Shown here in pieces: positions 1 to 9,800 of a DNA stretch of 64,000 nucleotides. The number at the start of each line of letters is the position of its first letter. The first letter of the stretch is position 1. The stretch comes from an uncultured Bacteroidales bacterium (GTDB lineage Bacteria; Bacteroidota; Bacteroidia; Bacteroidales; UBA932), in the NCBI GenBank assembly GCA_900316795.1, contig ONEF01000001.1, positions 62,001 through 126,000 on the forward strand. The letters are read 5' to 3'. The notes below the pieces were generated by a model. The model ran no database searches. It worked only from the letters and a program-made list of their open reading frames with translations, and was not told the DNA's origin. The position numbers and the translations under genes are program-made.

Positions 1-193
1 GAGCCGGACACTGGATATAGACATACTGAAAGTCTTTAAAACAGCCGGGGCGGACAAGAAGGCGGACGCGGTGGCGGACAAACAGGCTTTTTGGACTGAG
101 TTAGAGATAGATAACGAGAGGCTGACCATTCCTCATCCCCAGGTGGAAAGCAGGCCTTTCGTAAAGGAACTGCTGGATATGCTGCCTCGCTGA
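1..193 (+). CDS. folK: 2-amino-4-hydroxy-6-hydroxymethyldihydropteridine pyrophosphokinase, 3' end only
   Basis: The window opens inside this gene. The open frame from base 2 to the TGA at 191-193 encodes the C-terminal 63 residues of HPPK, which transfers pyrophosphate from ATP to 6-hydroxymethyl-dihydropterin in folate synthesis. The family signature SRTLDIDIL is followed, after a charged linker, by LTIPHPQ and a closing RPFVKELLDM segment, the order expected for the end of FolK. The linker is made of three 12-bp near-repeats starting at 50, 62 and 74, giving ADKK-ADAV-ADKQ. The stop is 48 bp before the probable glyS start, so co-transcription is likely. The N-terminus and most catalytic residues are outside the window. 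Confidence 0.85.
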   Translation, partial: SRTLDIDILKVFKTAGADKKADAVADKQAFWTELEIDNERLTIPHPQVESRPFVKELLDMLPR

Positions 194-241
194 GGAGGAT
201 TGAAGGCAAAAGATCAGGATAGTAAAATATATATAATAGAT

Positions 242-1780
242 ATGACACAGGAAGAAATTTTCAAGAATCTGATTTCCCATACCAAGGAGTATGGATTCAT
301 TTTCCCGTCCAGCGAAATATATGACGGGCTCAGCGCAGTTTATGATTACGGCCAGATGGGAAGCGAGCTGAAAAGCAATATAAAGAAGTACTGGTGGGAT
401 TCTATGGTAAAGCTCAACGAGAATATCGTGGGTATAGACTCCTGCATCTTCATGCACCCGAAAATCTGGAAGGCATCCGGCCACGTGGATGCATTCAACG
501 ATCCGCTTATAGACAACAAGGACTCGAAAAAGAGATACCGTGCAGACGTTCTTCTGGAAGACTATATCGCGAAGATAGAAGCCAAGATAGACAAGGAGGT
601 GGCAAAGGGAAAGAAGAGGTTCGGCGATGCCTTTGACGAGGCCCAGTTCCGTGCCACAAATCCAAATGTGCTCCGCGAGCAGAAAAAGGCTGACGATGTC
701 CGCCAGAAGATGGTCAAGGCTCTCAATGACAATGACCTTGCGGCTCTGCGCCAGCTTATCATAGATTGCGAGATTGTGGATCCTATTTCCGGAACCCGCA
801 ACTGGACAGACGTAAGGCAGTTCAACCTGATGTTCTCCACCCAGCTTGGAAACATTTCCGGTGAAGACGGTACACTTTATCTGCGCCCAGAAACCGCACA
901 GGGAATTTTCGTTAACTTTCTCAATGTGCAGAAGAGCGGCAGGATGAAGATTCCTTTTGGAATAGCGCAGATAGGAAAGGCTTTCAGAAACGAGATTGTC
1001 GCCCGCCAGTTCATATTCAGGATGAGGGAGTTCGAGCAGATGGAAATGCAGTTCTTCGTTCGTCCGGGCCAGGAACTTGAATGGTTCCGCCACTGGAAGC
1101 AGAAGAGACTTGCCTGGCACCTTGCAATGGGAATGGGAGATGAGAATTACCGATTCCACGACCACGAGAAACTGGCTCACTATGCAAACGCTGCCACCGA
1201 TATCGAATTCAACTTCCCGTTTGGCTTCAAGGAGCTTGAGGGTGTCCACTCAAGAACGGACTTTGACCTTCGCCGCCATCAGGAATTCAGCGGAAGGAAG
1301 ATACAGTACTTTGACCCTGAACTTAACGAGAGCTACATACCTTATGTAATAGAGACTTCTATCGGAGTTGACCGCACCGTGCTTGCCGTCCTTAGTTCTG
1401 CTTATCGTCAGGAAAAGCTCGAGAACGGAGAAGAGAGGGTTGTGATGAAGTTCCATCCGGCCTTGGCACCTGTAAAGGTTGCAGTCCTTCCTCTTGTCAA
1501 GAAAGAAGAACTTACTAACGTGGCCCAGAAGATTATGGACGAGCTGAAATTCGACTTCAACTGCCAGTACGAGGAAAAAGACACCATCGGACGCCGCTAC
1601 CGCCGCCAGGACGCTATAGGAACCCCATATTGCGTAACCGTTGATTTTGACACAATTACAGACGGAAAGGTAACTCTCAGAGACAGAGATACCATGGAGC
1701 AGGAGAGGGTTCCGGTTGCTGATCTCCACTCAATTGTGGAAAAGAAGGTTTCCATGAAGAGGCTTCTGGAGAAGATCTGA
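242..1780 (+). CDS. glyS: Glycyl-tRNA synthetase (single-chain, class II)
   Basis: Charges tRNA-Gly with glycine in the cytoplasm. The 512-residue product is the dimeric, single-chain GlyRS type and not the alpha2-beta2 type. It begins TQEEIFKNLISH and quickly reaches the family block FPSSEIYDGL and YDYGQMG, then SGHVDAFNDP. Class II motif 2 is visible as FRNEIVARQFIFRMREFEQME, followed by the anticodon-binding domain ending in the last 110 residues (VKVAVLPLVKK and RRYRRQDAIGTP). The frame stays open upstream to a TTG at 200, but that codon sits one base after a GGAGG run and would add 14 residues not usual in relatives, so the ATG at 242 is preferred. Probably read with folK. Confidence 0.95.
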   Translation: MTQEEIFKNLISHTKEYGFIFPSSEIYDGLSAVYDYGQMGSELKSNIKKYWWDSMVKLNENIVGIDSCIFMHPKIWKASGHVDAFNDPLIDNKDSKKRYRADVLLEDYIAKIEAKIDKEVAKGKKRFGDAFDEAQFRATNPNVLREQKKADDVRQKMVKALNDNDLAALRQLIIDCEIVDPISGTRNWTDVRQFNLMFSTQLGNISGEDGTLYLRPETAQGIFVNFLNVQKSGRMKIPFGIAQIGKAFRNEIVARQFIFRMREFEQMEMQFFVRPGQELEWFRHWKQKRLAWHLAMGMGDENYRFHDHEKLAHYANAATDIEFNFPFGFKELEGVHSRTDFDLRRHQEFSGRKIQYFDPELNESYIPYVIETSIGVDRTVLAVLSSAYRQEKLENGEERVVMKFHPALAPVKVAVLPLVKKEELTNVAQKIMDELKFDFNCQYEEKDTIGRRYRRQDAIGTPYCVTVDFDTITDGKVTLRDRDTMEQERVPVADLHSIVEKKVSMKRLLEKI

Positions 1781-1811
1781 CATCGGTGACAAGGATATTT
1801 TTTGAAAAAAA

Positions 1812-1842
1812 TTTGTTAATTCAAAAAAACCTTATACTTTTG
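1812..1842 (+). promoter_or_regulatory. Promoter of tRNA-Pro, Bacteroidota type
   Basis: A perfect match to the Bacteroides primary sigma consensus: TTTG at 1812-1815, a 19-bp spacer, then TACTTTTG at 1835-1842. The tRNA begins 19 bp after the -7 box. This is the clearest two-box promoter in the window. Confidence 0.85.
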
Positions 1843-1860
1843 CAGTCCCAATTAGGGAAT

Positions 1861-1938
1861 CGGGGTGTGGCGCAGTTGGCTTAGCGCACCTGCTTTGGGA
1901 GCAGGGGGTCCTCCGTTCGAGTCGGAGTACCCCGACCA
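1861..1938 (+). tRNA. tRNA-Pro (anticodon TGG)
   Basis: A full cloverleaf can be drawn. Acceptor arm CGGGGTG pairs with TACCCCG (one G-T), the D arm is GCGC...GCGC, the anticodon stem CCTGC/GCAGG encloses loop TTTGGGA with TGG at positions 34-36, and the T arm is CTCCG-TTCGAGT-CGGAG. Discriminator A is at 1935 and CCA is encoded at 1936-1938. Confidence 0.96.
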
Positions 1939-1967
1939 ACAAGATCGTTTTCATACTATGTTTTTTT

Positions 1968-2005
1968 GACCAATTGCGGGTTCTCCGCAGTTGGTCTTTT
2001 TTTTT
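1968..2005 (+). terminator. Rho-independent terminator after tRNA-Pro
   Basis: A 12-bp stem (GACCAATTGCGG against CCGCAGTTGGTC, one mismatch) with a 5-base loop is followed by nine T. On the other strand a run of A precedes the hairpin (seven T at 1961-1967 on the plus strand), so it could also end the minus-strand regulator gene that stops at 2020. Confidence 0.9.
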
Positions 2006-2019
2006 ATGAAAAACGGGAT

Positions 2020-3795
2020 TTACAGTTTGGAGATAATATCCATAAGAGCATCCAGATCTTCGCATCCTATGTCTGTGCGGAGTCTTCTCTTACACCTTGC
2101 AACACTGTCTTTGCTTATGCTTAAAATGCGTCCGATCTGAGAGTTGTCCATTTTTATATAAAGCAACGCTGCAACTTTTTCGTAGGCAGGACTTGCCTTC
2201 TTGCCCAAGGCTTTGTCCAGGTTGGCAAAGAACTGGGGATATACTCCGGAGAACTTTTGGCGGAACTCTACCCAAGCGTCTTCTGATGACAAGTCTTTTA
2301 GGTCTCCGCCAATATCTATCAGTCCTTTATCCTTGAGGTCGGACGCCAGATGGCCAAGTTCTCCCTCTGCGATTCTTTTCTGCTTTTCTTCATGCTGAAG
2401 GGCGAGACGGCGGTGTATTTTCATCCGGAACCTTTTTCTTCCGGCAACAAGCAATGCTATTATGCCCAGCAATATAAGAATCAAGACAATCAGCCAAGAC
2501 CAGCTGCGCTTGGAAACTTTTTCCTTATGGACTGTGTCAAGATCATTCTGTATCTGGAGCAGTTCGTGTTCCGTTTTGGTTTTCAGAAGTTCCAGATTCT
2601 GCCTTGAGGCCTGGACCTTGTCGTCCAATATCTGGATTTTGCTTTTGCATACAGAGGCGCTGTCGTCCATATTTGCCTCTTCAAAAGCCCTCTCAAGTTC
2701 ATCATAGACCTTTCTCTGAAGTGACGGGTGCCTTTTGGTGGTTGCAAACCGCCTTGCCTGCTTGAGTTCAGCCAGAGCCTTCTTGGCCTCTCCGCTTCCG
2801 GAATGCACCATTCCGAGTCCGATGTATGAGTATATGATGTTTGTGGTGTCTTTCTGCTGCAAGGATACTTTAAGGAAATCATCCAGGATCTCCTTTGCCT
2901 GGGACAGCTGCTGCCACTTGGCCAGTACTATGCCGGTTTTGCCGGTGGCGGTTTCCTTGAGCTTCCTTATGGCTTCAGAGGCTTTGGGGTTGTCTTCCCA
3001 CAGGCTGTCTGCCTGAATCTCCATCATGTTTGTGAACATGGTGTGACAACTGTCCCACTGGTTGGTTTCCATATATGAGGTTCCGATGCAGTTCATTATG
3101 GCAAGCCTTGTCTGAAGGTCATAGAGAGAGGTGTCTTTAGCCTGCTTTTCCAGATACAGGTTTCCATATTTTATAGCATCGCGATAATCTTCCGCATCGA
3201 AGAATATTCTTGAAATCTCCGAGTATCTTTCTTTAGGGTAAAAGTCGTTTTCCTTGCCTTTTTTCATCAGCAGGTCAATGGCCTTTGAGTCATATATGGC
3301 AGAGCGAAGAGGTTCTTCTGAAGTCAGGTTGGCCATCATGCCATAGAGTTCGGCCAGCAGTGTCTGGTCATTGAGGGCGGCGGCTTTTTTCATTGCGTTA
3401 AGCCCTTCTTCTTCAAGATATTCCTTTTTGTCAGACCCGTAGAGTTTCTTGCCATATATTTCATACATGGTGTTGCGGATTTCCACCCTGGTGGAAGGAT
3501 TGTTCTTGGCGTAATCTCTTACGGCATTCAAGGTGCCGAGGAATTCAAGATAGGATTCCTGAAAATCTTTGGATGTATCTGCTTGTTTTTTGTCCACAAG
3601 CTCTTGATAGAAGGCCTTGCAGACCGTTGTCTGGTTTTGGTCGGCCGTCTTCCAAGCCTCTATAATGCTTGTGATATCTTTGTCCGCCTTGTCTGATGAG
3701 CACGCGGACAAAAGGATAAAAAAGGCGGACAAAACCCCGCACACGAAAGCTGACGAGGTTTTGCCCGAAACTATTTTTAAAAAACGTGTTTTCAT
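2020..3795 (-). CDS. Membrane-anchored TPR regulator with C-terminal HTH
   Basis: A 591-residue putative one-component regulator. The ATG at 3795 gives a signal sequence with a lipobox-like LLSAC followed by SSDKADK; a TTG four codons upstream is less likely. The middle 350 residues are helical and TPR-like (for example RLAIMNCIGTSYMETNQWDS). Next come a coiled-coil stretch, a transmembrane helix near residues 430-450 (LIVLILILLGIIALLVAG) and a basic cytoplasmic coil. The last 55 residues resemble a LuxR/sigma-4-type helix-turn-helix (LYIKMDNSQIGRILSISKDSVARCKRRLR). I infer a periplasmic TPR sensor driving a cytoplasmic DNA-binding end. Target genes are unknown. No clear TAnnTTTG box lies just upstream. 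Confidence 0.75.
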   Translation of the reverse strand: MKTRFLKIVSGKTSSAFVCGVLSAFFILLSACSSDKADKDITSIIEAWKTADQNQTTVCKAFYQELVDKKQADTSKDFQESYLEFLGTLNAVRDYAKNNPSTRVEIRNTMYEIYGKKLYGSDKKEYLEEEGLNAMKKAAALNDQTLLAELYGMMANLTSEEPLRSAIYDSKAIDLLMKKGKENDFYPKERYSEISRIFFDAEDYRDAIKYGNLYLEKQAKDTSLYDLQTRLAIMNCIGTSYMETNQWDSCHTMFTNMMEIQADSLWEDNPKASEAIRKLKETATGKTGIVLAKWQQLSQAKEILDDFLKVSLQQKDTTNIIYSYIGLGMVHSGSGEAKKALAELKQARRFATTKRHPSLQRKVYDELERAFEEANMDDSASVCKSKIQILDDKVQASRQNLELLKTKTEHELLQIQNDLDTVHKEKVSKRSWSWLIVLILILLGIIALLVAGRKRFRMKIHRRLALQHEEKQKRIAEGELGHLASDLKDKGLIDIGGDLKDLSSEDAWVEFRQKFSGVYPQFFANLDKALGKKASPAYEKVAALLYIKMDNSQIGRILSISKDSVARCKRRLRTDIGCEDLDALMDIISKL

Positions 3796-3871
3796 ATAAC
3801 TCGGCAAATGAGGAATTTAAAGACAAAAAGTTTTTGTCCGCCCTCAAAGGCGAGTTAAAGATAAGCAAATA

Positions 3872-4525
3872 TTATTCCGCGAAGTATTTTATGGTTCTCT
3901 TTTCAACAGTACCGTTGCTTGTCTTCCTTTCTGTCCAGTTGCCCATCTCGTCAACGGCGGTATATTCATAGGAAATGGAGTAGTTCTGGGTAACTGTCTT
4001 GCCCTCGTTCTCATAGTCCGGGTGAACCTCCTTTACATCCACCTTTATAGGATTCCTGTCTTTTCCATAGGTAAATGTATAATGGTATTCGGACTCTATG
4101 CCCATCATTCCATAGGCAGAAAAACTTACGACCCTGTCCTGATCGTCATATTTAATGTCGCTGAAGCTGGACTCCCAGAATCCCGCAGAAACAAGTCTTC
4201 CCTTAGTGTCATACTTGCATTCAACATATTCTTCTCCACCTCCGTCTTCGTCATCCGTATCCAGCTTGAGAACCCTAAGATCTCCCTCCTTCTCCTCTTT
4301 GTACTTGATACCGTTGACAAAAAACTGTCCCTCTTTGTTAAACTCAGGCTTCTGTCCGAGGAAAATAAATTCCTGATAGACATCTTCCAGATCTACGCAC
4401 TCCACATTTCCGGCAACTTCATAGAATGCGCGGTCTCCTATCGGATAGGTCTGTTCCGCTTTTTTGTTTTCCGTGCATGCTGCCGCCAGAACAATGGCCA
4501 GAGCAGCAACAATTATTCTTTTCAT
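3872..4525 (-). CDS. Small lipoprotein with YD-like repeats, unknown function
   Basis: A 217-residue predicted lipoprotein: signal peptide MKRIIVAALAIVLAAAC with Cys17 as the lipidated residue, then a Thr-Glu-Asn start. The body has beta-rich segments resembling RHS/YD repeats (YDTKGRLVSAGFW, YDDQDRVVSFSAYG, YEYTAVDEMGNWTERK) and an acidic DTDDEDGGGEE stretch. Proteins like this are common in Bacteroidales genomes without a known role. Its -7 box (4554-4561) lies inside the tRNA-Ser terminator hairpin region. It ends 77 bp before the start of the TPR/HTH regulator and is on the same strand, so the two could be co-transcribed. Confidence 0.75.
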   Translation of the reverse strand: MKRIIVAALAIVLAAACTENKKAEQTYPIGDRAFYEVAGNVECVDLEDVYQEFIFLGQKPEFNKEGQFFVNGIKYKEEKEGDLRVLKLDTDDEDGGGEEYVECKYDTKGRLVSAGFWESSFSDIKYDDQDRVVSFSAYGMMGIESEYHYTFTYGKDRNPIKVDVKEVHPDYENEGKTVTQNYSISYEYTAVDEMGNWTERKTSNGTVEKRTIKYFAE

Positions 4526-4553
4526 AATTCAAGGTATTTATTAGTGACAAAAA

Positions 4554-4561
4554 CAAAGATA
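4554..4561 (-). promoter_or_regulatory. -7 box for the small lipoprotein gene
   Basis: Reads TATCTTTG on the minus strand, 28 bp upstream of the ATG at 4525. About 19 bp further upstream is TTGG, a weak -33 box that falls within the tRNA-Ser terminator stem. Confidence 0.55.
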
Positions 4562-4597
4562 CAAAAAAGAAAAACGCACACCAAGCGGTATGCGTTT
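4561..4597 (-). terminator. Terminator of tRNA-Ser
   Basis: On the minus strand an 11-position stem (4587-4597 against 4572-4582, one mismatch) with loop GCTT is followed by a U-rich tract (complement of 4561-4574). It lies just beyond the tRNA-Ser 3' end. Confidence 0.8.
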
Positions 4598-4603
4598 AAA
4601 ATG

Positions 4604-4691
4604 CGGTGAGGGCGAGATTCGAACTCGCGGAACCGTAAACCGGTTCGGCAGTTTAGCAAACTGCTGGATTCAGCCACTCTCCCACCTCACC
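4604..4691 (-). tRNA. tRNA-Ser (anticodon GCT)
   Basis: Class II tRNA of 88 bases including discriminator G. The acceptor GGTGAGG pairs with the 3' CCTCACC, the anticodon stem-loop has CAGTT-TGCTAAA-CTG geometry with GCT as anticodon, and the long variable arm ACCGGTTTACGGT typical of serine tRNAs is followed by a T arm with TTCGAAT. CCA is not encoded. It lies 43 bp beyond the PD40/SPOR gene and has its own -7 box (4719-4726). Confidence 0.95.
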
Positions 4692-4718
4692 GGAGATTTC
4701 TCTGAATCAAATGGACTG

Positions 4719-4726
4719 CAAATATA
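4719..4726 (-). promoter_or_regulatory. -7 box of tRNA-Ser
   Basis: Reads TATATTTG on the minus strand, 27 bp upstream of the tRNA 5' end. Only a weak TTGA is found near the expected -33 position. Confidence 0.6.
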
Positions 4727-4734
4727 ACATTTTT

Positions 4735-6762
4735 TCAATAAACCGCTTCAACGGAAACTATTTTGTCTGAAATATCTTTCAGCTTTTGAGCCAGAGCCTC
4801 CGCGTCTTTCTGTGAAGAGAAAGGCCCGGCGATGAATTTGAATCCGTCTTCGGAGGAAATCTTGGCTATGTCTTTTCCTCCGGAAGAGAGAACTTCCATC
4901 ACGGAAGATTCCAAGCTGGATGATGGGGAAAGAATGGTAACATTATATGCAGAAACCTTGCCCCTGCTTTGGGTAGGCCTGTTCTTTTGGGCGGCTTCTT
5001 TCTTTCTCGCGATAGCCAGCGGAACGGCCTTTCCGTTTTCAAAGGCTGTTATGGCGGCATTGGCAAATCCGGATTTTTTCACACGGGCAAGATGTTTGTT
5101 GGCATCAGCATAAGACAGGAAGGCGCCTGCTCCATAGACAAACCTGCCGTTTTCCATACGCTCAAAGACAGGGGATATTCCCTTGAAGGCAGTTTCTGTC
5201 AGGCGGTTTGACGAGGTCTTCAGTTTAATCTGGTATCTCAGGCCGTCCGGAAAATCTTCCCAGTCTGCGAGAAGGGTTTTCTTCAGATATTTGAAATCGG
5301 TGTCTATGTTGGCTTTTGCACGCTCTATCTTGAAATCAGAATCGTTTGAAACCTTAGCCCTGGTATCCAGCATGGTGTTGAAGTCTATCTCCTGGTCCTC
5401 ATCGTCATCATCGGCGGCTTCTGCGGCAAGTTCTGAAGAAGTCTTGAACAATGTGTTTTCAGGAACGGAGACTCCTGATGCGAGGAAAACCTCTTCCATT
5501 TTCCTGATCTGGGCTTCGGCTTCTCTGAGCTGCTGCGCCAGGGAAAGGGTTGAGGCTTCGCTTGAGGAAATGGATTCGGCAAGGGATGCTATGGAATCTT
5601 TCAGGTAGGCTTGGTCCAGGGTGTCTGATGTCCGGGAAAGCTCTTCTTCAAGATTTGCATACAAAACACGGTTCTGCTCCTGCCTTTTTTCTATAACCCC
5701 CAGATTCTTTTTCAGATGGCGGTACTTGAGAACAGCCTTTGTGTAATTTTCTGTTATCTGCCTTGTCTGAGGGTCCATTTCTGAAATCCCGGTCTTCCGG
5801 TCCACATCCTGCAGTGCCTTGTCAACTCCTGCGTTGCTTATGGAATCTCTCTGTCTTTGTGTAAGGTTCTGGCCGTTTCTGAGCATAGAAAGTTCATAGG
5901 CCTCTTTTGCTGTGGCCGGATGTTTTACGGGATCGTTTTCAAATTCGACGACATAGCAAACAACCCTGGATTTCGAGTACAGACGGGAGGATGGATTGTC
6001 AAACATTCTCGTAGATGAAAAGGCGGCATATTTTCCGTCCGGTGTGATGTAGAAGAACAAATCGTCTCCTGTGGAAGAGTAAGGGAAACCCATGTTCTGG
6101 GCAAGCCCCCAGTCTTGCTTGTCTTCTTCCCAAAGACTCACGTACAGGTCATATCCGCCAGCTCCATAATGTCCGTTGGATGAAAAATAAAGGCGTTTGC
6201 CGTCCGGAGAAACAAACGGAAAGATATCATTCCCCGAGCTTGTCACGTTGTTGCCAAGTATTTCAGCAGGGCTCCAGGAGCCGTCTGCCTGTTTCTTTGA
6301 AACATAGATGTTCCAAACGCCTTTGCTGTCTCTGGCGCTGTAGTAGAGGACGTTCTTGTTGGCTGGTATGAACAGGGTGTCGCTGAAGTCACTTTGGTTT
6401 TCTGTTTTCACTGCAAAATGCCCGATGCTGCTTATTTCCGGATAATAGAGGAAGAAGTCTTTTTTGTCCAGAGTTTTTCGGGTCACCGTCTTGGGATTTG
6501 AAACATAGTGAAGCATCGCTTCTCCGTTCTGGCAGGAAATGGTCTTGATTTCCAGCCGCATTTTGTCGGCGGGAGAGGCGGTTTCCGCCATCTGCGAATA
6601 AATCTTTGCCGCGCGGGAAAACTCGTATGCCCTGTAAAGAGAATCCGCCCTTAACTCGTTTTGCCGGGCGCTTTCACTCATACCTTGGGCAAATCCTCTT
6701 GCGGCGGCAAGAAGGCTGGTGCATATTATTATCAGCGATATAATCTTCTTCATCTTTTGCAT
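4735..6762 (-). CDS. PD40 (TolB-like) envelope protein with SPOR-like C-terminus
   Basis: A 675-residue exported protein. It has a signal peptide (KKIISLIIICTSLLAAARGFAQ), a TPR-like helical pair just after it (ADSLYRAYEFSRAAKIYSQMAE), and PD40 beta-propeller blades at about residues 115-270 (FPFVSPDGKRLYFSSNG, FFYITPDGKYAAFSSTR). A long coiled coil spans about 340-430, an acidic linker contains DDDDEDQE, and two SPOR-like modules cover about 500-590 and 605-675 (FKFIAGPFSSQKDAEALAQKL). SPOR domains bind glycan strands at division sites and PD40 propellers resemble the TolB fold, so a peptidoglycan-associated envelope role is likely. Start is at the first or second Met (6762 or 6753). Confidence 0.75.
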   Translation of the reverse strand: MQKMKKIISLIIICTSLLAAARGFAQGMSESARQNELRADSLYRAYEFSRAAKIYSQMAETASPADKMRLEIKTISCQNGEAMLHYVSNPKTVTRKTLDKKDFFLYYPEISSIGHFAVKTENQSDFSDTLFIPANKNVLYYSARDSKGVWNIYVSKKQADGSWSPAEILGNNVTSSGNDIFPFVSPDGKRLYFSSNGHYGAGGYDLYVSLWEEDKQDWGLAQNMGFPYSSTGDDLFFYITPDGKYAAFSSTRMFDNPSSRLYSKSRVVCYVVEFENDPVKHPATAKEAYELSMLRNGQNLTQRQRDSISNAGVDKALQDVDRKTGISEMDPQTRQITENYTKAVLKYRHLKKNLGVIEKRQEQNRVLYANLEEELSRTSDTLDQAYLKDSIASLAESISSSEASTLSLAQQLREAEAQIRKMEEVFLASGVSVPENTLFKTSSELAAEAADDDDEDQEIDFNTMLDTRAKVSNDSDFKIERAKANIDTDFKYLKKTLLADWEDFPDGLRYQIKLKTSSNRLTETAFKGISPVFERMENGRFVYGAGAFLSYADANKHLARVKKSGFANAAITAFENGKAVPLAIARKKEAAQKNRPTQSRGKVSAYNVTILSPSSSLESSVMEVLSSGGKDIAKISSEDGFKFIAGPFSSQKDAEALAQKLKDISDKIVSVEAVY

Positions 6763-6831
6763 CTAAAGTTTATGAGATGGCCAAATGGCTGTAACAAAGG
6801 TATGAAATACTTTTTTTTTACGAAAAAATTG

Positions 6832-6839
6832 TACATTTG
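6832..6839 (+). promoter_or_regulatory. -7 box of secDF
   Basis: Reads TACATTTG, 27 bp before the ATG at 6867. The TTG within this box opens the longest frame but cannot be the real start. The upstream sequence is a T-rich run without a clear TTTG -33 box. Confidence 0.65.
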
Positions 6840-6866
6840 CATCCTATTATCAAAAATGAACTAAAA

Positions 6867-9800
6867 ATGCAAAACAAAGGGCTCTTTAGAGTATTGGCAA
6901 TCCTGATAGCACTTGCCTGCCTTTATCAGCTTTCATTCACATGGGCAACAAGGCATCAGGAAAAGAAGGCAGCCGAATATGCAACCAAGGCTGTTGAGGC
7001 AGAGCAGTTAAAGCCGGAGTTTGCCAAGGTTTCAGACCTTGACCAGGCATACTATTTGGACTCTGTCAATAAAGTAAAAAACAGATATTACCTGGATTCT
7101 GTAGCTGACCAGAAAGTATTTTTGGGCAACACCTACAAGCAGGTGAAAGAAAAGGAAATAAAGCTCGGCCTTGACCTTAAGGGCGGTATGAACGTGATGA
7201 TGCAGGTGCAGGTAAAGGACCTTATCAAAGCCCTTTCCAACAACAACCAGTCTGAAGAGTTCGTCAAAGCTTTGAACCTTGCTACAGAGAGAGAAGTCAC
7301 CAGCCGTCAGGATTTCATCACCCTCTTCGAGCAGGCTTGGGACGAGGTGGCTCCAGGAAAACCTCTTGCATCCGTGTTCTCAACCTACGAGATGAAGGAC
7401 AAGATCAAGAGCGGAAGCAGCAACTCAGAGGTTATCTCTGTTATCAGGCAGGAAGCCGAGAGTGCTATCTCCAACTCGTTCAACGTGCTCCGCAGCCGTA
7501 TCGACCGTTTCGGAGTTACAGCTCCAAACATCCAGAGGCTTGGTTCTTCAGGCAGAATCCTGGTTGAGCTGCCTGGTGTAAAGGAGCCGGAGCGTGTCAG
7601 GAAACTCCTTCAGGGTACAGCATCTCTGGAGTTCTGGCCGACATACGAGTTTACAGAAATCCGCGACGCCGTTTCCAAGGTTGACGCTTTGCTCAAGACT
7701 CTGAACGCATCTGATATCCAGACAGCAGACAGCACTGTAGCTCCGGCCGCCGATTCTACAACTTTGGCAGAAGCGGTAAAGGAGCAGATAGGTGCAACAG
7801 ACTCCCTGTCAACAGACCAGATAGCCCTTCTCAAAGAGCATCCTCTTTTGGCCATACTGAACCCTAACGGCTATGGTAAAGGCGCTCTCATCGGATATGC
7901 CCACTACAAGGATACAGCAACTATCAACAAGTATCTGAGCATGCCTCAGGTAAAGGCAATCCTGCCTTCTGACCTGGTTCCTATGTGGGGTGTAAAACCT
8001 ACAGACAACGCAGGAACTGTGTTTGAGCTCGTGGCTATAAAATCTACAAGAGACGGCAAGGCCCCTCTGGACGGAAGCTGCATCAACGATGCCAGCATTT
8101 CCTACAGGGAGCAGGGCGGCATGCCAACCGTAAGCATGGCCATGAATCCTGACGGAGCAAAGACCTGGGCAAGGCTGACAACCGATAACGTAGGCCGCAG
8201 CGTGGCTGTTGTGCTTGACGGTATGGTTTATTCCTATCCTAATGTCAACGAGCCTATTACCGGTGGTAGAAGTGAAATCTCAGGACATTTTACGATTGAA
8301 GAGGCCACCGACCTTGCAAACGTGCTGAAATCCGGTAAACTTCCGGCTCCGGCAACCATTCTCCAGGAGCAGGTTGTAGGTCCTTCCCTCGGACAGGAAT
8401 CCATCAACGCCGGTATGATCTCATTCCTGATAGCGTTCGTCCTGGTCCTCCTGTACATGCTGTTCTTCTACAGGGGTGCAGGCGTGGCAGCCAACATCGC
8501 CCTTATCTGCAACGTGGTATTCCTCTTCGGAGCCCTGATTTCCATAGGAGCGGTTCTTACCCTTCCTGGTATTGCAGGTATCGTCCTCACACTCGGTATG
8601 GCTGTTGACTCCAACGTTATCATCTATGAAAGAATAAAGGAGGAACTCCGCAGCGGAAAGCAGCTCAGGCTCGCCATCAAAGACGGTTACAGCAACGCTT
8701 ACTCTGCTATCCTCGACGGTAATATCACAACAATCATCGTGGGTGTTGTTCTGGTGATCTTCGGAACAGGTCCTATCCAGGGATTTGCCACTACACTGAT
8801 CCTCGGTATCATCACCTCCCTGATTACCTCAATCTTCATCACCAGACTGTACTTCGAAGGCCGTCTTGCCCGTGGCAAGAACATTACCTTTGAAGGCAAG
8901 GCTACACGTAATTTCCTCACCAACACAAAGATAGACTTTATCGGAATGAGGAAGACCACATACGCCATAGCTGCTGTTGTAGTTCTTACCTGCCTGGCGT
9001 TCATATTCTTCAAGGGATTCTCCAAAGGTATCGACTTCAGCGGAGGCCGCACCTATGTTCTCAGGTTTGACAAGATTGTCAGCCCTGAGGATGTCAGAAA
9101 GGCAGCTGTCGCAGAGTTCGGCGGAGAAAGCGTGGAGGTCAAGCAGTTCGGTTCCGGCAGCCAGATGAAGGTTACCACCAAGTACAAGATCAATGACAAC
9201 TCACAGGAGGTTGACCAGGAGGTTGAGGGCAAGCTTTACAACGCTCTCAAGGGATTCTTCCAGACACCTCTTACCCAGGATCAGTTCACCACCACCGTGG
9301 ATAACCCTAACGGTATTGTAAGTTCTGACAAGGTAGGTCCAACCATCGCAAATGACATGAAGAGAAAGGGTGTATATGCAGTTGTAATAGCGCTCTTTGC
9401 TATCTTCCTCTACATTGCGGCAAGATTCTCCAACTGGTCTTGGGGCGCCGGCGGTGTCGCCGCACTGGCTCACGACTCCATCATCGTGATCGGATTCTAC
9501 TCTATCTTTACAGGAGTGCTTCCGTTCACCCTTGACATAGACCAGACATTCATCGCTGCGGTCCTGACTATCATCGGTTACTCAATCAACGATACCGTGG
9601 TAATCTTTGACCGTATCCGTGAGTACAAGAGGATCTATCCGAAGAGAACCCTGAAGGACAACATCAACGGTGCCGTCAACAGCACTCTTGCCAGAACATT
9701 CAACACTTCCGCAACGACATTGGTTGTATTGCTTGCAATTGCAATCTTCGGTGGAGACACTATCAGGGGATTTGCCGTATCTCTGGCAATCGGTGTGGTA

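Noticed and set aside
50-82. Three 12-bp repeats in folK as a regulatory or mobile repeat
   Set aside because: They are in frame, code for Ala-Asp-Lys-like text, and the same GCGGACAA string appears in other genes as the common way to write these codons.
101-1249. A 382-codon open frame on the minus strand opposite glyS
   Set aside because: Antisense shadow of glycyl-tRNA synthetase with no recognisable domain.
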